DNA from: Tetracladium setigerum
Taxonomy: Eukaryota > Ascomycota > Leotiomycetes > Helotiales
Assembly: GCA_031472005.1 (NCBI GenBank)
Contig: PZJY01000002.1
Span: 1,488,001-1,552,000 of the forward strand
Length of the DNA stretch: 64,000 nucleotides
Direction: 5' to 3'
In this document: piece after piece, positions 52,491-64,000 of the stretch
How positions within the stretch are numbered: the first letter of the stretch is position 1
Layout: each line of letters opens with the position of its first letter
Notes under the pieces: generated by a model
Databases searched by the model: none
Seen by the model: the letters and a program-made list of their open reading frames with translations, nothing else
Told to the model about the DNA's origin: nothing
Position numbers and translations under genes: made by a program

Positions 52491-55400
52491 CACATGCATC
52501 TACCACCACCTGTTTCTCATTACTATTCACCCTTACTTCATTCCAAACCATCCAAACCATACTATACCATCCCATTACTTTGAATACATAATCGTCTGAT
52601 CATCAAAGCTGGCAACCCCGCATGTCTTCAAAATCTAACTTCGTCACTTCTCACATTCACCACAGCCTTATCTCATCCCTATATAGAATTTCTGACCGGC
52701 CCAGCCAGGCGGAACCTTTTTCTCTTCCCACTCGGCGGCTCCGCACGGCCTCGCCCCTCCCTCTCCACGAAAAAAAAAGACTAGAGAAAGAGAGACAAAA
52801 AGAAAAAGGCCGAGTCTAGTCTCATGGAAAATTTATGACGGAGTTGTCTCAAAGTTCTCCGATGTCTCGAGGAGCTCCAGCTCCAGCTCCAGCTGCAGCT
52901 CTAGAGCTTCTAGCAAGGCCGAGGCAAAGTGAGGGGGAAACAGATGCAGCTGGGTGTACTGGAAATCTTTACTGCTTTTGGCAATTAATCAATGTGTAAT
53001 TTCGAGGCCACAATAGAGTTCCTTGAAGTGAGACGATGCTAACGGCGATCTAGATCCCGAGGAAGTGTGAGGAGGCTGTTAGTTGGTACTGCACATAGCA
53101 GCCAGCGACTTAGCGAGCCAAGCAATAGTTGAATGTTGAAACATTTATCACATGAATACTGTACTGTACTGTGCAGCTTGCAAAGGCTGAAAACATGTAA
53201 TCATTCACATGTGTATTGCATGTATGATACATTGGAAACCTCCTTTCTTCTGTATCGAAAATACTGCAAGTTGTCCACCCACTACGGGTCCTCTACTTAG
53301 AGAGAGGACAAACCTGAGGGACAGAAGTGCAAACTGGCTTGATGTTGAAGCTCGGTTATCACGGGAGATAGACGCGGGTAAAGAAGTGACAAGCGAAATG
53401 TGCAAGATGTGGATCAATGGAAAGTAAAACTAAAATGTTTCTCCTATTCGGAATTATCTAAAGTCTAAAATCCGATCGAGGCAAGTGAAATGATGGGACC
53501 AAAAGAATTGAAGAGGAAATGATTTTTGTCGTAGGTAGATATTCGGTGAACGTACAGTTTGAGTTTTGTTGTCTCTACCAGTATCAGAACCCTTACTTCG
53601 ATCTGTCTCTCCGAGTTCTCGGTACAATTGTGGACTGGACAGAGACTGATGTGGACTACCGTGGATACACATCTCCACAATGCTATTCTTGTGCCTGGTG
53701 CCTATCTCATGGTAGCTTGCCTCTTCAATTTTTACCCACGGGTCTGTACGGAAGTTGGATCAATAAGCAATAATCAATATCATCAACAAGGGCGGAAGTG
53801 TACCATGTAATTAGCACGATAATTTGTAAGCTGTGCCAGCCTACTATGCATGCGCGAATGGGAGCTGAAGAAATTGTAATCTGTATGTCGCAAAAACCAA
53901 ATTCCAACTGTGTTGTCCCACAATCTTACTGGTTAAGCAGCGAGGCGTACATTTTGCTGTTGGCCGCACTGTTAAGGGGGTCAGGAAAGCTAAGCGAGAA
54001 TAACAAAACAAATGCATGCTGTTCAAGCAGGAAACTGAACAACCGAATATATGAGCGCGAATAAAAGTGACAACACTTGTTGGAGACACCATCAAAAAGC
54101 TTTTTTCTTCGGAGATCTAGCTGTTAATGGTAGTCAATGCGACCATCCGATCATCTCCCTTCCCATCGGAACTGACAGATGCTCCCGCTGCACATCTGGA
54201 ATGTGACAGAATTGGTTTTCAAGCTTGCGGGCAACTTATCAAGAAGATATCCGCGAATCCGAGACAATCTTTAGGGTTTCGATGTCCCCGAACCTTGCTG
54301 AATGAAAGACCGAAGATGCAAGTCATTCAAAATGGACACCTCCACAAAAGCCATTGTACAATGGTCCGCACCGAGAGACTTCGGATGGGCAAATCATCTG
54401 CCTTACCACCCTTTCATTAACCGAGACAGGCGCCAGACTCAATCAATCGATTTGTTCGCCTTGGCTATGAAGCCTACGTATTGCTTTTACGGCAAAGGAT
54501 AATTTCTTTTTGACATCACAAAACATTTGATCGAAAACGCCTCTTTCGTTCCATTATTTGCCCATTTAGGATTTATTGCTTCGGGGGTGCTGCCACCGTT
54601 ACATCACTAAATCTGGGGGAGATCCCACCAACGCGGCTCCGGGAATCTGGATGAGACCCGTCTGGTTGCACCTTACCAGAAGATGCTGCACGACGTCAAA
54701 TTCACTTGAAAAAAAAGCAAATACCAGATGAACCACAAAGAAAACAGGATGCCTCCCCAAGTAAGAGCGCGTTCCCTGTAGATCCTTTTCTCGTTGGTGG
54801 ACTTCCACAACAGATGCTCACGACCCCAACAAGACGACAGGTAAGGCAAAGAAGGAAAGAAAGAGATAGATCGAATGCATGGAAGGAAAGGAAGGCAAAG
54901 GGAGGCGCCGATGAGAATACAAAACCACGCCATTTTCCCATCAGAGAGCCAGCGCCACAAGGAATTCAGGGTCCAAATCCAGCATTCTGCAGCAAGATTG
55001 ATCAATGATTGCTTTTTGCGAAAGAGCAGCCAGCAATTGGAGAACGACCAGCTTCCTCATGCAGTTTCCTGCCTCCAAACGCCAACACGCCTCGTGGCAA
55101 TCAGGCGCACTAATGCGAGACACAAATAAGTAATCAACCAGCCAGTTCTGCCGTCGGTTGCTGTGCCGTGAAAACCAACCTGCCGCTGGCTGACTGCCTG
55201 TGAAGGCGAATAATTCCCTGTCATCCACATGGCAAAACCCCTGAAGAGGTTGAGTGAGTGGCGGGGGGCACGCTTTCGCTTATTTGCCGCTGACGATGGA
55301 CGAGGATGAGGAATGAGCTGAAACTGACAGACTCTGAGGGTTGCAAGTTACAACTGCTTCCCACACCTGCGAGGCGTTCTAGATTTGCCATGTGCAGGGT

Positions 55401-56737
55401 GTTTCCTCCCCAGCTTTCCCATCCTCCTAGCCGCACTGTGAATGTTGTAGAGTTGAGAAACTTGAGACTGGTGGTTTGACTTCTCATACGTAAGGTTAGT
55501 TCATCCCCCAAGACTTTTGGGACGGCATTGTTTCTGATACTGATTAAGATCCACTCACGCGCCTCCTCATATTGCGTTTACCCTTACAGTAACCACTTAC
55601 CTCGCCATGCTCGCCATGCAAATTCCGCAAAGGCCGTCCACAACGCTACCTCGCCTTGCCTTGCCTGGCGCACGTACGTAAAACATTCCCGCCCAAAGCG
55701 GCAATTCGCCCTAGACGGCAGATCAAGTCTGCCATGTCCATGTCCCAAATTCCTAGTCTCTAGAACCATCAAGCTACAGCTATACAAGTAACGCAAACTC
55801 ATAACCCCGAAGGTTCTTGTGTGAAAAATCTTAGGGCCGATTATTTCGACAGCTGAGTGACTTGCATACTTGCATTAGCAGACCGCTGCGGAGTACTACA
55901 TCCCATAATAGTGGACTCGGGAGAATTTTTCTCAACGAAAGCAGGGTACGGCAAGTCCACTAGAAAGTTCCCTGCACCTCAATACTCAGCATTCGTATTT
56001 CTAGTATTACGCAGCAGCAGGAAGTGAGTGAGGAGGGAGTAAAGAGCACCTGACGCCAACACGAAGATCCAAGTACCGGGATCGTTTTTAGACCAGGAGG
56101 AAGCTCGGAAATCCTTCACACAAACCTTCTCGCCTTGAATCGTACGGGACAGTATGAAGGTGTACAGAAAACGTGCCAACCTTATTTCATTTGACTTTGT
56201 TCTTGGTTCCTTCCAGAAAACACGCCACCGTGACTAGTTGTGACTTGAGGGGTGCAGCTCGAACTCTGAGAATCGGCTTCTGAGTGAAGATTATTGATGA
56301 TGATGATCGGAGGTTTATCGTCAGCTCCGATGATCCGGACATTTGCCGGATGTTCTCAATGATGATGATCTCCATCCGCCAAGCCAGGGTGAGGAGTCGG
56401 ATATTGCTTTCCTGCTTCGGAACGCGCTGCTGCTTTGCATGCTTGCGGCTTGTGGTGCACGTTGATGGAGGAGGTGTGTGGAATGTGGATTCACTGGATG
56501 GGGATTGGGATTGGGATTCGAGTGCAACTCACCGCTTCTTTTAAAATTGGAGATACTTCACAAGCGTGTAACGAGCAGAGATGTTCACGTGCTTCTGTTG
56601 ACGTATCTGAACTCTGGAAGGGAAGGGAAGGGAAGAGGAGGGGGAGGGGTAACGAGGAAAGACCAGTATTGATGAGCAAGGAAGTAGAGACAGTTTTGAA
56701 TTCGATGATCGTCAAGGGCTATCTTGAATAATGATAA

Positions 56738-56785
56738 ATATTGAATATATATATGTATATATAGATGTATGTATGTAAATATATG
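56738..56785. repeat. TA/TATG-rich low-complexity stretch
   Basis: ATATATATATGTATATATAG followed by ATGTATGTATGTAAATATAT; possible melting-prone region, non-coding. Confidence 0.75.
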
Positions 56786-57179
56786 TGAAGGCGAATTAAA
56801 GATAGTAACAATAAGCAGACGAAAACAAACCCATCCAGGGTTATGAACAAATGCGTTATCGCATCATCCCCAACGCCTGACCCTTTGGGTCTTTTGAAAT
56901 TTAGGTCTCCCAACTCCAAAGACCATCCGACGTGAAGATGCGAATCCATCTTTCCTCCGTGTCGCCCGGTAAACTCCAGTGCCATCCATACCACAATGTT
57001 GGTGGCACAGCCCAAACAAATAATCCGCGTCCAATATTCAAAACACCACCAAAATCCACAAATTCCTCGCAAGTATAATCAATTACAGATAGATAAAAAG
57101 CCAATTGCCCAACGCCTGTCGCTTCCGAATTCACCCTTCCCTGTGTCGTGTCCTAAACCAGGGCCTTGGAATTCCAGCT

Positions 57180-58648
57180 TCAAACTTCTTCGAAGCGGCA
57201 GACATCCTTAAATTCAGGATATTTGTCTGCGAATGGCTTCCTCATGCTCATGTTGGCAATGTCGCTCAGATGAACTTCCAACAATTTGCTGACCAGAATC
57301 TGTCCATTCTCGAAGACCAAGGCTTTCATCGGGTCGTATGGGAAATTTACGCTCAAGTTTGATGCGTAGTCATTTTGAAACTCCGGATTGTCGTATCGAT
57401 CTTGGTTCTTAATAACCATCTCCCTGAAATCGCCCCAAGGAATCAGATCGCACCATGCTGGATGGGCAATGTCCAACTGTGATGGGCGGGGATGTTGCCA
57501 CGTATGAAGCACGTTGAAAGTACCAGCGTTGGGCGAGATTTGCCACTGTAAAAATCGGTACATGCACATGAAGGAGGCGAGCTTTTCGGGGATAAGTGCA
57601 AATCCACGGGTTGACAAAACCTCGGCGTATCGTTCCATGACTTCCGTTAAGGATGATGGAGGCTTCGCTGGGCCGGGCTGGTTGAAAAGGACGTGAACTG
57701 AAGGGAAGTCGGGGCCGATGATGTCTTTGCCAGTGAGTTCCGTTGTCCGGGCAATATCGCGTTGTGTTTGGATGACGCTGAACATCAATGAATCAACGTG
57801 GGTAACTGGAGGCTTGAGTTTAGTCGAGATCTGCCACGCGAAGATGGAAGGCTGCGGGAATAGCAGCCCACTACTGGTGTTGGAAGAGGAGTGGCTATTT
57901 ACCATATCCTGAAAACTGGACTGGGTGAGGTCCGCAAATCTGGAGGGCTGGCTGAAAGCAGGATGGAACGGCGTCCATGTTGGCGCACCCTTTGAAACGC
58001 CTTGAGATTGATGTTGTCGGCCGAAGACCTGAGGATCATTCCAGATTGGAATAGCAGCGTAAAGATCGTGATCATAACCCATGGAGGTGGGTGTTGATGG
58101 GTATACACGCCCTTCATTCACGTATGAGGGTGACATTCCCATAGGAGCGGCGATTTCTGAACTTGATACTGGAATGTGTTGTGGAACTGATGTTTGCCAC
58201 GCGAGAGAGTTTTCTTGCATCCAATCTAGCTCATTTTTGGGCTGGACATAGATATCGTCGGCAAGTTCTGAAGCGATCTGAGAGGGCGTGCTTGTTGTGG
58301 AGGATAACTGTGATCGAAGTCTCTCAATCTCGGCTTCAAGCTCGTGGTTTCTCTGGAGGACTCTTTCCATGCTACTGGAACGACTGCCCCCCTCGAGTTC
58401 CTTTACTTTCTTTTCCAAGTTTTCGATGTGCTCCTTGGTTCGTTGTCTGATATTTCGTTGCGCCTCTCTGTCATTTGCTCTCTTTCTTGCCAATTGGGCT
58501 TTGCTCAGGTGTGTTACGGATCTCTTTCCACCGCGAGAACCTGCAAGATGTCAGTGAGAAGTTGATGAACTAATGTTGAAATCAATTCCTTACCTTTCTT
58601 TCGTGGTTCCTCCTCGGCAGCAGGGCTGTGTGAACTGCGTGAACTCAT
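57180..58648 (-). CDS. bZIP transcription factor with DUF3425 (fungal bZIP regulator)
   Basis: Exons 58648..58594 and 58540..57180, joined across intron 58541-58593 (GTAAGG, CTGAC, TTGCAG) in phase, 471 residues. The N-terminus is MSSRSSHSPAAEEEPRKKGS then RGGKRSVTHLSKAQLARKRA. The basic region and zipper are at about residues 32-90: ARKRANDREAQRNIRQRTKE, HIENLEKKVKELEGG and RNHELEAEIERLRSQL. This NDREAQR.IR.RTK signature is of the fungal bZIP class often joined to DUF3425. The C-terminal part (about 290-460) reads as DUF3425: RDIARTTELTGKDIIGPDFP, LASFMCMYRFLQWQISPNAG, HPAWCDLIPWGDFREMVIKN and a final PFADKYPEFKDVCRFEEV. Such proteins regulate stress, development or secondary metabolism in other fungi; the targets here are unknown. 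More than 5 kb of gene-free DNA lies on either side. Confidence 0.93.
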
Positions 58649-61600
58649 TGTGTCTTGGTTGGGTGATGCCGGGCGGGATTGTATGTTGATATATAGTATG
58701 TTGCTTCAGTGAAGAAGTACTTTCGAGGTGGAGTTGCTGGACTGTGCAGCGGGGATATACTGGTGGGAGGGGGAGGATGATATATGGGGTAAAGTGAAGC
58801 AAGTTGGAAGAGATAGAGGTCGTGAAGCAAAAAGTGCGGGGCGAGGGTGTATGTATATACCTGTGTCGTTTTCTTCAGTGAGACAGTTGAAAGCGTCGGG
58901 ATCCAAATCCAGAAATGTGATGCGATGCTTAGTTCAGAACCTGATTCAAGCCAAGGGGCGTGGGAACAGGGTCTTGGGCGTTATGGAGAATATTCGGGGA
59001 TCTACGAGGCATCCAATCACAAAATTGGCTGGGATAGAGGGGCTAATGTGCTTCTATGCGTTTGGGGAGGGGAGGGGATCAACAGGGTAGGGGGGGGGAC
59101 CCGGTGGGTGAGGAGGAGAGGCAAGTGTCATCACCACCAGTCCGCCGTAATAGAAGTTGTCCGTGTGTGTCCGATGACCCGCCCTCCTAGGAGATAGGTA
59201 CAGTACCATGCAAGCGCAGAGAAGCCCGCTACCTGTTGGTGCAGGCGTTGCGGCAGTAGGATTCCCGCATGTACGAATTTATGTACTTGACTGACTGAGT
59301 GTCTGAAAAGCATCTCGTTAGCAGAAGCCAGTAAACGTCCGGCTCTTGGTCCTGCACTACAATGTCGCTGTCTTGTACTCATTTGGAAGTAGAGTAGAAG
59401 AAGCAAAGCTGAGTAGCGGGGAAGTGAAGAATGCCCAAGAAGCAGTTAGTGATGCAAGTGCCCAAGTTCAAACGACATCCGGACCCTAGTGCAGTCACGA
59501 AAAGTCGAAGAGACGAAGAAAGAGCGGAGTCCATACAGTCCTCCTCGAAGGACAAGAATACTGCCCGATACAGCTTGGGAAACAATGACACTCTTGAAGA
59601 AGGCAGCCGGTCGGCTAACCTCTAAACCATGTCCCTGCACTACTGTAGCTGAGGTGTGTGAGTGAGTGAGTTCATGGTGATATGATTATTATTATTATCA
59701 TTACGAGGGTTGTACTGATCTCAGATTATTTCGCTTCTCTCGGCAGTGGGAAGGAAGTGCTTTTCCTCCTCCTCCTCCTCTCCTTTCCTCCCTCAGCAGC
59801 ATATGATTGATGGGTTCGCCGAACGGCCGTCCAGCTCGGAGTCGGGCGCACTACTTTCCATTCTTTCCTTTCTTTCCTTTTGCCTGGCTGGCTGGCTGCC
59901 TGTCTCTCTTTTCGTCGGACCTTTCTGGTGCTTTTGTCTTTCAATTTCTGCAAGTGCCCCAGTAAACAAATAGACTTTCCACCAAATGTCCCCCCTCAAG
60001 CGAGCATAGGGCCAATTACTGGAGAGATGTCGACAGATTGAAGGGAGCACCCTCTCCACTTGTCCGCGTTGCGCCTCCGAACCAACCAGCCAGCTGCAAC
60101 TTCGCATTCCCATCTCAAAGTGATGATGATGATGCTGCTGCTGCTCATCTCGATACTCTGGCAGGCAACTCCACTTTAACCTTCGAGAAGGATCTCGGCC
60201 AATCTCATTCAATCATGTCCATGGTTGACCCGTCAAAGCACTGCCGTCCATCATCTACTGTACTAAGTATGACCAATTATTACCCAACGTACACTTGGTC
60301 ACGCCTCCTTGAGCAACAATAATACAGGCCGGGGGTCCGGAGTGTTCGTGACAAAGTCCAGATGCAGGATCCAAACAGTTCGAAAGGTGATGATGCTTTG
60401 TTGTGTTAGATCAGCACAAGTTTACCTGGGCCTCGACTGGCGGCGGGTTTTGGCCGGCTTCTGGCGAGATCCAAGGTTTCAAAACAGATCAGACAACTCT
60501 TATTATTGATTCTCACTTTGGGGGAGGGGGCCAAACAACAACAGAGCATTAAAGGCAACCGTAGCCAAGATGGAGGCTTGCAGAACGACACCTCCTCTTC
60601 CACCCTCGTCCACTTTTATCGAGACGCCACACAATTCAACGTAAGCTGCTGCGCTGAAAAACAGCGACCTTTGTTGACACTACTCGCTGGACACTTTGGC
60701 AAGATCTCCCCACAGCTGAAGTCCGTGCGGTTGAAATGTCATTGGCCCTTCCGGCCGCACTGTTACCTCGCTCAGTATCGGCCTGCATTCACTCTTTATC
60801 GGTCAGTTCGAACAAATTCACACCGTCTTTTCAACTCTGCCCGACTGACTACTCGATTGCTTGAGCCGTTCTCTCCTTGTGAATATCAATACCTAACTAA
60901 TGTATCTTCAGATTCAGGCTCTTGATTCTGTAGGACTGTATTGTAAAAACGAAGGTGATCTAATGATCGGCCTTACATTCCTGCATTGGATAAACTCTCC
61001 GGCATAAGGAATTGGTGATCCACCGTTCCGGCAACCGAGAGCAATAAAGTTGAAGGGTGTAACACACTGAGCACCGTCCAAATTGCAAACTCGAATAGTC
61101 GATAGAGCACTTGTCACCGCAATAATTGATTCTTCTTAGCCTCCACGAAAGATGATTAAGCAAGCGTTTTCTTTCAAAATCCTTGGCGATCGTGTCAAAG
61201 GCAGACACACCACTAACGCCTTATCCTCAAGGGCGCCATCACTTCAAAGTATCTTCTTTGTTATCTAAACTATCTTTACTCTGATGTGAATCTGAATTAA
61301 TACTGACGTTGATCGGTAGTTACCCAGAGCCTCCCAAAATCTGTCGGTATGTCGCAAGTGAAATGCGGCTGGCCTTCCTGTTCGTAGGTTTGACACTCGC
61401 CCGAGACTCGCCCACCCTTACAGTTTCAACATCTCTGAACCTAAAGTTTATCACCGCCTTCTCCTTCCTTCCATCATCGCAGAACATTCGCAAGCTGGTT
61501 GGACGGCAGAAACAAAAGGCCGTGACAAACTCTAGGTGTAATACGTACGAAGTATCCTCTCGGATTATTCAGTTGCTTCATGATTTCCAGACCGTACAGT

Positions 61601-64000
61601 ACTTTGTGGTCAAATTCATTATTGAGTGACCGCTATCGACAGCGACCCTCGACGACACCATGCAACAACTGACTCCAGCCGTCATAACATTGTCCGGATT
61701 AATGTTTCAAAAACATCAGGTACACGAATCTGACATCCATGTTGCCATGTGGCCATGTGATCCTCAAATGGACTAGCATTACTACTTGGAAGTCTCTAAT
61801 TGGACGGCAAAGCTGCTAGTTGCGGGTCGTTGAAGCTCTACCGCTTAGATTAGATCCGATTATTTACAGATAAGATCTTCAAGTATCTCCAGTAAAATGA
61901 GATCAGAATACTTCCAGTCAAGGGGGTCCTGTACATACTTCTGGCCATTATTGCATAGAAGTATGTCGGAATGACGTCCGAATATTCGATGACCAACACA
62001 CAAGCTACGATGTTAGGAAGGTGAAGTACAAAGAACAGCGCAAGAACCAGAAACTACTACTGTAGACAGAAAGTCTGTACTTCCTTCAGAATTCAAACCC
62101 GGAAATCCGGGGATGGATGGGTGGTGAGGTGGATGTTCGTAAACGGCGAAGCCTCTTGGCACGAAGCTACCGAAGCTTCCATCGTTCCAAATCCATAACT
62201 CTGTTTTTTTCTACGCTGCTTCCTTCGAACCGCCTTTACCTGTGCTGTACAGTTACTACTAAAATTAGAGAGCAACTATCGAGAAGGGCAGGGCATGTAG
62301 CTTGTTGTTTCTCATTTCAAAAAGGGTGCTGCTACTGTACTGTACCGTACCGCCGTTCTTCTGTGCATCTTCTTCGTGATGACTAGTCCAGTCTAGTCGT
62401 TCTCCAATTCTTGTAACGTGCATGTCTGAAACACTAGATACAAGTATGAGTGCGAAAGGGTACTGATCATAGATCACGGGGCCTTGTTGTCGTTGCTATG
62501 CTGCTCATGCAAATAAGAAGCAAGATCGTCTCTCTTCCCTTCCCAATGATGACCTACCTGCCTTTCTTTGCCTTTCATTATCGTTGACGACTCAAAGGTT
62601 TGGGGGTGCCAAGTGCTATCCCGCGAACACTATAGTACACGGTCTGCCGTTTATCGTTTGTCTCAAGAATTCTGATGACCACATTGTTCGTTTTTGGCAT
62701 CGTACAAACCTTCTGTACTATTGTTACGATGAGACCCGCCGCCTTACAAGGATTCTGCGGCTTTTGCGCGCAGACCCCGTTCGATGTGGCTCCGCAAAAT
62801 GAGAACATTTTTTAATATTAGGGATTATTGTGGTGGACGCTTTCTTCTTTGAAAGTTCGATGTTCAGATACAGATAGAGGCCGTTCCTTAGGCGCCGCCA
62901 AGTGTCTCGTGCCTGTCATTTTTCTGTGGGCTGAACGAAGTTTAAACAACCAACCACCACCAAAACACTCGCACTTCTCTCCTAGACAAGCAACTTTTAG
63001 AGTTTGAGGGATGGCATAAACTGTTAGAATGCAGGAAGAAATGGTGGTGGAGGGGGGTGTGCATCGGGCAGAATACGATCCGCAGAATTCAACGTTCAGC
63101 CTGGTTTGTGGACAACGGAGGTATGTTCTGTTTTCGACCACGCTCGTGTCGTCATTTATGAACCTTCTTAAATTCGAGTTCCCTCTTTTTGCCCCGCCTG
63201 CAAAAAGAAAGGCTCCAGTAGGTAACATACTCCGCAAGGCGGCCGTGGCAAGATATCCAGCTCATCGTAATCGGTACGGTGGAATAATTTAAGGGTCCTT
63301 GTTGGTGAACCCACGCCCCTTGATGCTAAACAAACCTTAAGTTGAGACGAAATTATGGCCTGGTCAGTTCGGTTTCAACTGGAATGAATCCGGTTCTTGC
63401 AACACAACTCGACATTAATTCCAACGTCGATGCACAGGACTGATTGATGGGCCTTGCATCATCGCGGCAGCAAACTCTTTATGAATGTACGGGCGGTGAT
63501 GCTGAATGATGCGGACCAGCAACTCTAAAGCCATAGATCCACGGTACCGCAACCGTATTGAAACAGAAAGCATAGATAGAAACGTCACCTTCTCCAAACC
63601 AAGTCAAACCCAATTTGGAAGTGTTCCTGTGGATATCGGCTTCAAAAACAATGACCGAAATCTTGACGTCTTATCAGCCATCTCGAACTCTATTCCCAAG
63701 TTGCCCAACACTCCCGAACACTCGAGGAATTGCAGAGTAACCCACCACCCGCTCCCCCACTACTTGAAGTACGCAGTACCGATGTTGGGTGTCCACAACA
63801 TTGACAAGTCTGACAGCCATCAATATACTACTCAAGACTTCATCGTGGATATCCCCCACCCAACAATCTTTCCAACTTTGCCGATATCTTCCAACTTCCA
63901 ACTTCCAAGACCACAACAAGCCAACGGAGATCCTCCTCCAGGCCGTTGGTTGTTCTTCGTACAGGTGTGTGTAAGCAGCCATCATCGAAAAAGAAGAAAA
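58649..64000. other. Gene-free tract upstream of the bZIP-DUF3425 gene to the window edge
   Basis: About 5.35 kb with no supportable gene; all frames are under 140 codons and lack domains. Contains a G run at 59090-59098, a TCC repeat (59764-59780), TTTCC units (59862-59878), GTACAGTAC (59198-59206) and TACTGTACTGTAC (62333-62345). Presumed long promoter or leader of the bZIP gene on its left part; a gene may begin beyond the right edge. Confidence 0.5.

Larger units (their letters stand above)
51547..57179. other. 5.6-kb gene-free tract between two regulators
   Basis: No supportable gene. It contains a CT microsatellite (52470-52490), a run of AGCTCC units (52872-52900), TACTGTACTGTACTGT (53157-53172), TACC/TTGCC-type low-complexity sequence near 55640-55670 and a TA/TATG-rich stretch (56738-56785). 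The frames are under 120 codons with no domain. The right end is the 3' flank of the bZIP gene. Confidence 0.5.

Noticed and set aside
62085..62110. tRNA-like TTCAAACCC stretch
   Set aside because: No acceptor stem or anticodon arm can be built around it.

Overview
The window is nuclear DNA of a filamentous ascomycete (Pezizomycotina). The genes have short GT-AG introns (about 42-146 bp), usually with CTAAC/CTGAC-type branch points. The proteome is typical of the group: Zn(II)2Cys6 and bZIP-DUF3425 regulators, an Atf1/AtfA-type bZIP and a fungal Rrn9-domain protein. The general look of the proteins suggests Leotiomycetes (a Helotiales/Sclerotiniaceae-like fungus), but that is an impression, not a demonstrated placement. 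I saw no tRNA, rRNA, CRISPR array, intact transposon or biosynthetic gene cluster.

Layout, left to right. At 1-1328 (minus) lies the 5' part of a Barentsz/CASC3-like exon-junction protein, with an apparent one-base frameshift in a C run. At 2955-4742 (minus) is the stress regulator Atf1, followed by about 8 kb that is almost gene-free. From 12.9 to 51.5 kb are housekeeping and conserved genes: Mpe1 (3'-end processing), a Yippee protein, ornithine decarboxylase antizyme, a small CxxC protein, a Pol I factor-like Rrn9 protein, the GPI transamidase subunit Gab1/PIG-U, pescadillo/Nop7, a large disordered tail-anchored protein, a DUF4238 protein, a small zinc-ribbon-like protein, a Zn2Cys6 regulator preceded by a 6.5 kb gene-free tract, ribosomal protein S2 (uS5), a secretory-pathway Ser/Thr-rich protein and a second Zn2Cys6 regulator. 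A bZIP-DUF3425 regulator at 57180-58648 has more than 5 kb of gene-free sequence on each side.

The contrast is the main organisational feature. Housekeeping genes are separated by 0.3-1.4 kb, whereas three of the four transcription-factor genes adjoin 5-8 kb tracts with no supportable gene. Those tracts carry simple repeats and recurrent TACAG/CTGTA pentamers. Several genes share a growth theme (Rrn9, Nop7, RpS2, antizyme, Mpe1). RRN9 and RPS2 carry telobox-like or AGCCCTA-like elements at similar distances (about 125-150 bp) upstream of their start codons, and perfect TCACGTGA octamers precede the antizyme, RPS2, mpe1 and the first Zn2Cys6 gene.

The most interesting single locus is the antizyme gene. 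Antizymes normally need a programmed +1 ribosomal frameshift. Here the most natural splicing gives one continuous frame, but a CCC-TGA shift-like motif lies in the alternative frame exactly at the junction, and a cluster of three AG acceptors decides which frame is read. All exon coordinates come from reading splice signals and checking codon phase by hand; none is confirmed by RNA.
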